This document shows, in pieces, positions 24,220-31,391 of a stretch of 38,194 nt of DNA. The translations under genes were made by a program, and so were the position numbers. The notes under the pieces were generated by a model. The model saw nothing but the letters and a program-made list of their open reading frames with translations. It had not been told where the DNA came from and did no database searches. Source of the stretch: Verrucomicrobiota bacterium (GTDB lineage Bacteria; Verrucomicrobiota; Kiritimatiellia; Kiritimatiellales; Pontiellaceae); contig JAJRRI010000161.1 in the NCBI GenBank assembly GCA_024279685.1, positions 1 through 38,194 of the forward strand, given 5' to 3'. Each line of letters starts with the position of its first letter. The stretch's first letter is position 1.

Positions 24220-24827
24220 CAGCGTGAATTCACGCATTCGGAAGTTCTTGGAGCGCGAACTTAAGCTGGAGGTCAACGAGACCAAAAGTAAGGTGGCGCG
24301 ACTCGACGAATGCACCTTCCTCGGGTTCCAAATCGTACGCGGAAAGATCCGCTGGAGCCAAAAGTCCGAAATACAATTCAAACGACGCATCAAGGAACTA
24401 ACCGGCAGCCTTGAAGCGAAGCGGAAAGATAATTTGCGAAGCAAATAACGACCAGCGGGAGTGGTTCACCTGGGGCGTTTCGATGGCGTACCGATTGAAG
24501 AAACTGCGTGAGTATATGCGCGGCTGGATCGGCTACTTTGGCATTAGCGAGTATTACAGACCCATTCCACCGCTCGACCAATGGATACGCCGCCGCTTGC
24601 GGATGTGTTATTGGAAAATGTGGAAACGTCCCAAGAAACGGTTCAAAGAACTGCGCAAGCTCGGTCTCGATGACGGGCAAATCAAGAGAGTGGTCAGTAG
24701 CCGCAAAGGCTACTGGAAATTATCGCGCACACTGGCGACTAACATGGGGATGGGCAACGCGTGGCTCGAAGAGCAAGGGCTGATCAGCCTCAAGGAACAA
24801 TGGAGCAAAATACACTATCCCGCTTAA
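24220..24827 (+). pseudogene. ltrA: Group II intron reverse transcriptase/maturase, truncated and frameshifted
   Basis: The C-terminal part of a group II intron protein in two frames. The first piece (to about 24448) reads IRKFLERELKLEVNETKSKV, then ECTFLGFQIVRGKIRW, the end of the reverse transcriptase palm. The second (in frame from about 24470) reads WGVSMAYRLKKLREYMRGWIGYFGISEYYR, then WIRRRLRMCYWKMWKRPKKRF and SRKGYWKLS, the maturase X domain. The YADD active site and everything before it are absent. Between the pieces, roughly 60 bases of unrelated hairpin-rich sequence (24412-24470) are inserted and break the frame. It cannot be functional. Confidence 0.88.
24412..24470 (-). repeat. 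Hairpin-rich palindromic element, copy A
   Basis: Read on the minus strand it has a first imperfect hairpin (GAACCA/TGGTC around CTCCCGC). A perfect second hairpin follows, ATTTGC-TTC-GCAAAT (24432-24446), then the tail TATCTTTCCGCTTCGCTTC. It lies inside the maturase frame. Copies B and C share this layout. Confidence 0.6.
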
Positions 24828-24848
24828 TCAAGGGATGGAGTCTTACGA

Positions 24849-24909
24849 ACCGCCAAGTGCGGAGCCGCATGCTTGGTGGTGTGGGGAGAGGGAGCTAAAC
24901 ACTCCCTCT
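24849..24909 (+). ncRNA. Group II intron domains V and VI
   Basis: Domain V: ACCGCCAAG (24849-24857) pairs with CTTGGTGGT (24872-24880). Above this, TGCG pairs with CGCA around a GAGC loop, and a two-base TG bulge lies on the 3' side, as in all domain V. Domain VI: AGAGGGAG (24887-24894) pairs with CTCCCTCT (24902-24909) around CTAAACA, which contains candidate branch-point A residues. Confidence 0.85.
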
Positions 24910-24917
24910 TACCCGAT

Positions 24918-25466
24918 TTGTGCATTTTTGATGTCGTTTGGTTTTCCTTTGAATATTGCCATAACGCTCGATCCAGAGTTCTCATGGAAACATTATTTCT
25001 ATCTGCAAGTTTTCTACAGAACTCTACATATTCCCACCAGAAATCGAATTTGTATTGAGAGGGTACATCTATTGAAATTGAGAATAATGCTCTAACATCC
25101 AAGATTGGATATTCCCCTTTATCAAACAGGTGTAAAATCACAGAAGCTGTTGGCCAGCTCACACCATCAAGATTAGTAAGTGTTTGAATTTTTGCTCGTT
25201 CACATTCTGTTATGAATGCGAACTGGGATATTTCAGAAATGTAGTCATCTGTATTTTTCCGAACATGACCTGAACTTCGGGGTGCCTTCGAATAGGCAAT
25301 TCTGAACAAATCATCGTTGGTCAAATAGCCTCTCTTTTGAATATCAGATTTTCTGTCGATGATAGCATCTTCATTAATTTGATAACTGTACCGATCAGCG
25401 TAGAACTTGATGTCTGATTCATTGAATTTGAGGGTTGGGTTCATATTATTTTTATCTCCGCACAAC
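24918..25466 (-). mobile_element. Integron-type gene cassette (orphan), attC interrupted by the intron
   Basis: Read on the minus strand, the unit begins with TTGTGC just after a G (GTTGTGC, 25466-25460). One gene follows and the unit ends with GCACAA (24923-24918), the exact complement of its start. That symmetry is what a cassette has between its leading core site and the R'' box of its own attC. The intron begins exactly at that point. An attC-like site lies directly upstream (25460-25521). No integrase gene is in the window. Confidence 0.5.
24924..25444 (-). CDS. Hypothetical protein, possible helix-hairpin-helix fold, C-terminus altered
   Basis: Cassette-borne gene, start at MNPTLKFNES (ATG 25442-25444, GGAG upstream). 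About 174 native residues are readable; I do not recognise a named family. LTNLDGVSWPTASVILHLF followed by YPILDVRALFSI resembles a helix-hairpin-helix segment as in HhH-GPD-like proteins, with no catalytic motif that I can identify. Codon use is A/T-richer than in the housekeeping genes, which suggests transfer. The native end around SKMHK runs into the intron, and the frame continues inside it to a stop at 24824, adding unrelated residues. Function unknown. Confidence 0.6.
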
Positions 25467-25521
25467 GTTTAAGCATGACTTTCGGTGCGCAAAACGTTGA
25501 CCGGATCAGCGGGCGTTATCA
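25460..25521 (-). other. Putative attC (59-base element) recombination site
   Basis: On the cassette strand the outer boxes are TGATAAC (25521-25515) and GTTGTGC (25466-25460), sharing AACG/CGTT pairing. Inner arms TGAT-C-CGGT and ACCG-AAA-GTCA can pair with extrahelical bases. The length of 62 bp and the position, 15 bp before a start codon, are typical of attC. The pairing is imperfect, so this needs a covariance search. Confidence 0.42.
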
Positions 25522-25599
25522 CCGTAAAGTCTGTGCTCTTGATACTCATCTAAACCCTTCAGTAAGGGCGGTTAATTCCTTAAGCTAAAATTGAGGATT

Positions 25600-25637
25600 C
25601 TCCTTCTGGCCAAGTTTGGCGCCCGATCCAGAAGGAG
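25600..25637 (+). other. Strong hairpin upstream of the IS110 transposase
   Basis: CTCCTTCTGG (25600-25609) and CCAGAAGGAG (25628-25637) form a perfect 10-bp stem with an 18-base loop, 40 bp before the transposase ATG. It may be part of the element's left end or of a guide (bridge) RNA, or a transcription barrier protecting the element from outside reading. Confidence 0.5.
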
Positions 25638-25676
25638 GCGTCTCATTAACCCTAAAAAGAAGCAAAGGAGACTAAG

Positions 25677-26732
25677 ATGAAGTATTACACAACAACGACC
25701 GAATACAACTGTGGAATCGATCTGCACACACGCCAGATGTACATCTGCGTGATGGATCGGGCGGGTAACGTGCTGGTGCATCGAAATATCAGGAACAACG
25801 ATTTTAAGTTTTTCCTGAAGTTGGTGGAGCCGTACAAGGATGACCTGACGGTGACGTGCGAGAGTTGCTTTGTGTGTTTTTAGCTGGCGGATGCCTGCGA
25901 GGATGCTGAGTTCAAGTTTGTATTAGCGCATGCATATTATGTGAAGTCGATTGCAATGAACAAACACAAGAACGATAAGGAGGATGCTCGGGAGCTGGCT
26001 GAATGCCTACGTACGAGTCGCATTCCTCCGGCATATGTTTGTCCCCGTGATTTACGGCCGGTGCGCAAATTGCTCCGCCGTCGAAATAAGTATGTGAAGA
26101 ACCGGGCGGTACTCACCGGTCATTCGACCTGCGAAGTGATGGCGGCGGGTCATCAACCGTTGACGATTAGTTCCAATAGTAAGGAGCGGTGGCGGGAAGG
26201 GATCCGTTCGAGTTTTGATAATCCGTTGGATTCATTTACGGCTAATGCAGAGCTTTTCATGATCGAGAGCTATGACCGGATTATCATGCAAATGGAGCAG
26301 CGCATCGAAAAACACGCACGGGATTTTAAGCAGCAGGACTACCGGCTACTTCGCACGGTTCCAGGCATTAGAAAGATTTTGGCGCTGACGATTCTCTATG
26401 AAACCATCGACATCGAACGCTTCCCGACCGAAAAGAATTTCGTGAGCTATTCGAGGTTGATCGCCGGCACCAACGAGAGCGGCGGTAAGGACTTTGGCGG
26501 CAAGGGGCGTAAGATGGGCAACCCGTATCTCAAGTGGGCGTTCATGCAGGCGGCGATCCTCGGGAAACGAGCCGATCCAAAGCTCAACGCCTATTTCGAA
26601 AAACTCAACCGGCAAAAGGGCAAGCATACCGCCAACGCCATCGTAGCCGCTAAGATCGCCCGGGCGGTCTACTTTATGCTCGACCGCAAGACCGGCTTTT
26701 GTGTCGATCAGTTAATCCGAGGTAGACGATGA
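25677..26732 (+). pseudogene. IS110-family transposase with an in-frame stop
   Basis: RNA-guided DEDD-type recombinase of an IS110/IS1111 element, 351 codons. GIDLHTRQMYI holds the first Asp, VTCES the Glu, and NKHKNDKEDARELAECLR the next acidic pair. The C-terminal Transposase_20 part has LLRTVPGIRKILALTIL and GTNESGGKDFGGKGRKMGNPYLKWAF with the catalytic Ser. A TAG at 25881-25883 interrupts CESCFVCF-LADACEDA, where relatives have WYWLADAC, so it looks like a Trp-to-stop change. AAAGGAG lies before the ATG. The rest of the frame is open, so inactivation is recent. The element ends are not clear to me. Confidence 0.9.
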
Positions 26733-27130
26733 TTTAACGATAACTTTTAAGGAGGCTGCGGAGATCCGGAGAGTCTAACTGGGACCTTATGATCACCCGT
26801 TATTCAGCATTTTAAACGGGCTTTGAGCCGATGGCTGAATTGGAAAAGATCGGTACCCGCTCTGCTTGAATGGAATCCGCCGCCTCCGGTTTTTATAGAA
26901 CCTGTTTTGATAAGGAGCCGACCCTGTCGTGAGCCCGAATCCAACTGGAACCCATCTTTAGGGTGGACAACCGATCTCTTCTTGAATGGGTGACGTACAG
27001 GGAAGAACCGCATGATGTGAATCGGGCTTTCAGCCCTATTCCCTTCGGGAACTATCTGCGCTTCGCTTCGGCTGGGACGCCCGGAGCCAATGTAGCACCG
27101 GACAGCCGCCGCCCGCACATATTGGGGAGC
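26733..27130 (+). other. Structured non-coding region after the transposase
   Basis: No convincing gene is seen. Several pairing segments occur: CCCGTT/AACGGG (26796-26820), ATTCAGC/GCTGAAT (26802-26840), GGTT...AACC near 26888-26903, and ACCC/GGGT near 26950-26964. This may be the right end of the IS110-type element, where some relatives encode a guide RNA. The right boundary is unknown. Confidence 0.35.
27024..27071 (+). repeat. Hairpin-rich palindromic element, copy B
   Basis: Two perfect mini-hairpins, GGGCT-TTC-AGCCC (27024-27036) and TTCCC-TTC-GGGAA (27039-27051), are followed by CTATCTGCGCTTCGCTTCG. The second hairpin loop and the tail match copy A, while the stem sequence differs but still pairs. 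Confidence 0.55.
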
Positions 27131-27152
27131 ATTAGCCGCCTGAGCCCGCACG

Positions 27153-27212
27153 GTTGGTGACCGTTCCCGTTGGTCACTCTGCGCTTTGCGCAGTGGTCTC
27201 CGCTTCGCTCCG
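27153..27212 (+). repeat. Hairpin-rich palindromic element, copy C
   Basis: GTGACC/GGTCAC (27157-27177) surrounds GTTCCCGTT. CTGCGC-TTT-GCGCAG (27179-27193) follows, then the tail TGGTCTCCGCTTCGCTCC. Aligned with the minus strand of copy A, the order and spacing of all three parts agree. Confidence 0.6.
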
Positions 27213-27339
27213 GCAGAGGGAGCCTTGCTCCACTCGTACATATAGAATTGAAAACGGCACAAGTTGAGACCAGGTTGGAATGTTCAATTGATAGTGGAAG
27301 TTGGAAAACACTAAAATTGAAGCAGGGATTTTTTTGTCT

Positions 27340-27435
27340 TTACTCTGAAGGGCTTAATGGTGGTTTGACCAACTCCTGCTCAAACGAACCCCTCACAAAC
27401 AGCAAAGAAACCAATAATACTTTCCAAAGCTTCAT
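27340..27435 (-). CDS. Possible small exported peptide or gene remnant
   Basis: A 31-codon frame begins at ATG 27433-27435 with AAGGGGG upstream at good spacing. It starts MKLWKVLLVSLLFVRGSFEQ, which looks like a signal peptide. After the TAA no related frame is evident. It may be the start of a deleted secreted-protein gene rather than a working gene. Confidence 0.3.
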   Translation of the reverse strand: MKLWKVLLVSLLFVRGSFEQELVKPPLSPSE

Positions 27436-27644
27436 ATCTATTCCCCCTTAATCGCTCACCAATAAAGATCTTTTCTGCTCTCCCCTCACAGCATTGTCAA
27501 TCTGGGCATGCCTGGCAGAGGCCTGATCCCTATGCCATAAAAAAGCTCGGTCGGTAATTTCGTGTGTTTAGTCTATTTCAAGGCTATACTCTCACCCATT
27601 AATGAGTCGCAAAGAACACGCATTCCGTCACAGAGAATAACCCC

Positions 27645-28313
27645 ATGAAATTGCACTGGCTCCAGCACGTTCCGTTTGAGGGACTGGGCATCATAGAAGA
27701 CTGGGCAAAATCCCAACACATGGAGATTTCCTGTACCCGCCTTTTCGCCGACGAACCGCTTCCCGATATGGAGAGTTTCGATGGATTGGTCATCATGGGC
27801 GGGCCGATGAGTATCTACGATCACGATGAATACTCGTGGCTTGTGGAGGAAAAGAAATTCATCAAAACCACCCTCGATGCGGGCAAAACCGTACTGGGCA
27901 TTTGCCTCGGAGCTCAGCTCATCGCCGACGCACTTGGTGCCAAGGTTTATCCCGGCCCGCAGAAAGAAATTGGCTGGTTTCCTCTTCAAGGTTCTCATCC
28001 TTTACTCCCCGAAATACTGACAGCCTTCCATTGGCATGGGGACACGTTTGATCTTCCGAAAGGAACCACTCCGCTGGCCTCCAGCGCGGCCTGCAAAAAT
28101 CAGGGATTTATTTATAATAACCGTGTTATTGCCCTTCAGTTCCATCTTGAAACCACCCCTGAAAGCATGGAGGCATTAATTGAGAACTGCGGCAACGAAC
28201 TCGTCAATGCCCCCTATATTCAAACGACTCCTGAAATCCGAAAAGCGGCTCGGTTTGAGGAAATCAATGCGGCGATGACGCAATTACTTGATCAACTCTC
28301 ACCCCCATTTTAG
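27645..28313 (+). CDS. Class I glutamine amidotransferase-like protein
   Basis: Stand-alone protein of 222 residues with the class I amidotransferase fold. The nucleophile motif is TVLGICLGAQLIADALGAKVY with the active Cys. The His and Glu partners lie in VIALQFHLETTPESM. GLVIMGGPMSIYDHDEYSWL is the usual oxyanion-side segment. It is not GuaA or CarA, as no synthetase domain is attached. Such YfeJ-type proteins are often annotated as GMP synthase-like, with unknown acceptor. Upstream is the accessory region; downstream is the convergent lolC/E gene. Confidence 0.9.
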   Translation: MKLHWLQHVPFEGLGIIEDWAKSQHMEISCTRLFADEPLPDMESFDGLVIMGGPMSIYDHDEYSWLVEEKKFIKTTLDAGKTVLGICLGAQLIADALGAKVYPGPQKEIGWFPLQGSHPLLPEILTAFHWHGDTFDLPKGTTPLASSAACKNQGFIYNNRVIALQFHLETTPESMEALIENCGNELVNAPYIQTTPEIRKAARFEEINAAMTQLLDQLSPPF

Positions 28314-28445
28314 CCCCCCTGGTTTACGTGGAATCTGCGTCCATTAAAAGGGGAAGGAAATGAAGGATATTCATGGACAAGTTCAAGACCAAGGTGCCAG
28401 TGAAGCGGGTACAGATTTAAATCCTATCGATGGAACCTTGTTCCG

Positions 28446-29674
28446 TTATTCATAGCGGAGGGCATCGACGGGTTCCATTTTAGCAGCACGAAGGGCGGGT
28501 ACAAAACCGGCGAGCGTGCAAAAGACGAGAACAAGACCACAGACGATCGCTACGTCGCTTCCTGTCGTATGCGAAGGAAGCTTACTGAGCTGGTATAGTT
28601 CTGGGGGTAAAAGTTCGAGGTTAAACTCACTCGACATGAATGAAAGCAGTTCATTTCGGTATTTAAGAACCAGCAAACCTAATCCCACTCCGAATACATT
28701 GCCGAGTACACCTTGAATCAGCCCCATCCAGAAAAAGATGCCGGTAATCCCTCCATTTCCGAAACCGAGGGATTTAAGTAGACCGATCTCACGTGTTTTT
28801 TGAATCGTGAGCGTGATGAGCGTATTGGTGATGCTGAATGCCGCAACAAGAGCCACGAATGCGAGGAGGAAAAACATCATATTTTTCTCTACATGCAGCG
28901 CAGCAAAAATCTTACTATGCATTTCCATCCATGTGCGTGGAATAAAACCAAGGCCTAATTTTTCCCGAAGATGCAAGGCCGCCTCGGGGGCGCGTAATGG
29001 ATTGTCTAGCATCACCTGCACTGAATGCACGCCTTCGTTAACGTCATAGAGTCCTCGTGCGGTTTCGAGTGAAGTAAAAATAAATCCTACGTCATATTCA
29101 TACATACCCACGTGAAAAATACCCGACACCGTCAGCTCCTCCGGCAGTCGAATTTCGTCTTCACTCACGAAGCTCTGCGGCGAATAGACTGTTAATGTAT
29201 CGCCTACTCGGACATTTAAACGACGTGCTAAATCGTTTCCGACCACAACCTGTTCATCCTCTACAGCAAATTTTCCCGCAATTATATTTCCGGGAACTTG
29301 GCTGACTGAGGGTTCGTATTCCGGGTCGACCCCGCGCAAAATTGGAGTATGTACTCGCTCATCGACCTGAATAAGCACAAGCCCTTCAAGACTCGGGGCA
29401 ACACCCACCACGCCTTCGACTTGCATGGCCTGCTCCAACACACGATCTGGGTTCCGTACTATCCCTCCTTGCTGAACAATACTTACGTGGGCATTAAACC
29501 CTAAAATTTTATCGCGCCAAACCTCATCGAAACCCGTCATGACTGAAAGTACGACAATGAGTACGGCCACGCCGATCGTCACGCCCAGCATCGAGATCAC
29601 GGTTACCGCTGAAACAAAAGAACGTTGCGGTTTAAATATTTAAACGCTAAAAAGAGAGAGAATGGTATTTTCAT
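28446..29674 (-). CDS. lolC: LolC/LolE lipoprotein-releasing permease, frameshifted near the start
   Basis: Inner-membrane permease that with LolD releases lipoproteins for the outer membrane. The main frame (from GTG 29600, 384 aa) has SMLGVTIGVAVLIVVLSVMTGFD, a MacB-like periplasmic domain, FFLLAFVALVAAFSITNTLITL and IFFWMGLIQGVLGNVFGVGLG, then a final helix and the PVDALRYE end of LolC/E. The natural start lies upstream: ATG 29672-29674 with GAAGG before it reads MKIPFSLFLAFKYL. One base missing from an A run at about 29631-29634 would join this to KPQRSFVSAVTVISM, giving 409 residues. No lolD is adjacent. LolC versus LolE cannot be decided. Confidence 0.88.
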
Positions 29675-29854
29675 GAGTAGACCTTCAAGTTAAACGGCAT
29701 TTTCCCAAACTCGAGCGATAAAGCAACTTTTCCAAGGGAGAGAAGTTAAAAAGAAAAGGTTCTATGTCGTTGGGCAAAAGGAAGGGCATACGTGCAGAAC
29801 CATTTCCCTTGCCGCCTGCTTTAAGGCGACCCTCTAATTGCCGGTGTTCCAAGT

Positions 29855-31189
29855 CTAACGAACAGAATTCTGGATCGCCTCTAGACCGGCAATACTAGAA
29901 AATTTACCATTAGACCGCCTGGCCAACTCAGTAAACCCTGCGATTTGGCGGGCCTGCCTAGCGGTCTCATTTTTTTGGGTAAAGTAGATCACATTCACGG
30001 AAAAAGAGTCTTTCTTCTTTTTTGAAAGCCCACTTTTTAATGACCGTTCAGGCGCATTTTCTTTACGAACAAGTTTGAGCCCCTCGGCTAAATCGCGAGG
30101 TGTATACGAATACCACGGGGGCTCGGGTCGGCGTATGGAATGGTACTGGTTTGGAAAATAGGCTCTGATGAGAAAATGATCGTCACGAATCACCTTCGGC
30201 GGTTCATTCTTCGCCCGCCGAGCTTTATTTTCTGCGGCGAGTTTTTCTTTGCCCTCTTTAACGCGCTGTGACCAACGATTACGATTGGCCTCAGTCCACT
30301 CGGGGAATTCTTTGTCGGTATAGCGCAATATCCCCCACCAGCCCGTCAGGATAAAAACGGTATCTGCTTGTTCCTTCATGGCGAAAGCCGCAGGAGTGTA
30401 CCAATTCAGAGACGAACTAGCATCCCTCTTAGGAGCCCGGATTTTTCCGGCCGCGAGGCCGTTGGACTTAATCAGTACCCCGCTTTTTCCAAGCGTCTTC
30501 ACTCCATAGGATTTATCTCCCATTCCCTTCGTCACTTTATTTAGTGGGTCCAACCAAACCTCCACTTGAGCTACATTTTCGCGCGTGGCCGGAACCATAC
30601 GAGGAAAGAGAGTCTTGGTTGTTCCCTGATCAAATACAGCTAGATTAAACAGAGTTGTAGGGCCTAGGCTTTTAAATATTTTAGTCAATTCATCCTTAAT
30701 GATCGTGTAGGCTCGAAGTCCGCCAAGCTCATCCTTCAGCATGGCGGCGTCCGCATCGAGGGCAATAAATACTTTCTCCCCCTTACTTCGAATACCAAAT
30801 ACCTTGATTTCAGGCATCGAGAATCCGATGCCCCCCGCCCCTCCCAACCCCGAACCGCCGGCCGCACCGAGGCCGCCTTTGATCCCGCTAATCTCCGGCA
30901 TCTTAATATCAGGCATGTTTCGATTGACCTTCTGTTTCACCACAATCCGCTGGCGCATCTTTGGCTTGCGCTGTTTTTTCTGGATTTTAACCGGAACCTG
31001 TAGCTTTTTCGGGGGCATTTTAGGCCGAACGACCTGTTTTGATTCAAAATTTTGGTCTTCCTTCGTGATGACCGTTACCGCCACGAACTACAACGCAACC
31101 ACCGCTAAAATGGCATGTATAGCCAGACTCACCACCAGTGCACTCGATTTTGAGTGACTACTAAAAAACTGTTTTTTCTTTGCTGCCAT
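29855..31189 (-). CDS. TonB-like N-terminus plus VWA-like domain, in-frame stop
   Basis: From ATG 31187-31189 (AGAGG upstream) the frame reads MAAKKKQFFSSHSKSSALVV and a transmembrane helix, then meets TAG at 31088-31090. Directly after it, in the same frame, comes FVAVTVITKEDQNF. The intact product would be 444 residues; without the N-terminus, 409 remain from GTG 31084. A Lys/Pro-rich linker resembles TonB, followed by a Gly-rich stretch. Next is a von Willebrand A-like domain starting KVFIALDADAAML, where the metal site (usually DxSxS) is degenerate. I do not know its function. A perfect palindrome lies 78 bp upstream. Nonsense mutation and sequencing error are both possible. Confidence 0.7.
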
Positions 31190-31266
31190 GATATCAAGCC
31201 TCTTTTTAGAAAACGTTAGGTAGTAGATCATATCCACCAATGCATCGACCAGCCTGATTTTGATTA

Positions 31267-31287
31267 GAATATAGTTCAACTATATTC
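31267..31287. promoter_or_regulatory. Perfect palindrome, candidate operator
   Basis: GAATATAGTT (31267-31276) and AACTATATTC (31278-31287) are exact inverted repeats around a single C. It lies 78 bp before the start at 31189 and contains TATA-type hexamers, so a dimeric repressor could block a promoter here. The rest of 31190-31391 shows no gene. Confidence 0.5.
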
Positions 31288-31391
31288 ACCGAATCCTCAC
31301 CGAGAAGCTGATCGACCCAAGATAGAAACAAAAAACTGCGGGAAACTGAAGATCTACTCTATGTCGCCCCGATCAATGAGAAGAACTTTAT

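Larger units (their letters stand above)
24218..24917 (+). mobile_element. 5'-truncated group II intron, probably class IIC
   Basis: The remnant holds the 3' part of the intron-encoded protein and intact domains V and VI. All of the 5' intron RNA and the catalytic reverse transcriptase motifs are missing. The 3' end is placed after ACCCGAT at 24917. The domain V strand ACCGCCAAG carries a CGC triad, which is the class IIC form. Immediately outside, TTGTGC (24918-24923) equals the start sequence of the neighbouring gene cassette. Confidence 0.75.

Noticed and set aside
26804-27262. A 152-codon minus-strand frame in the region after the transposase
   Set aside because: It runs through the hairpin-rich repeats and structured region, has basic low-information composition and no ribosome site; it looks like chance openness of GC-rich repeat DNA.
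24828-27640. A CRISPR array, suggested by the repeated hairpins
   Set aside because: The repeats are few, unequal, in different orientations and not regularly spaced, and no cas gene is present.
28360-28455. A 31-codon plus-strand frame starting ATG after GGGGAAGG, between the amidotransferase and lolC/E
   Set aside because: The spacing to the ribosome site is very short, it overlaps the end of lolC/E on the other strand, and the sequence shows no recognisable pattern.
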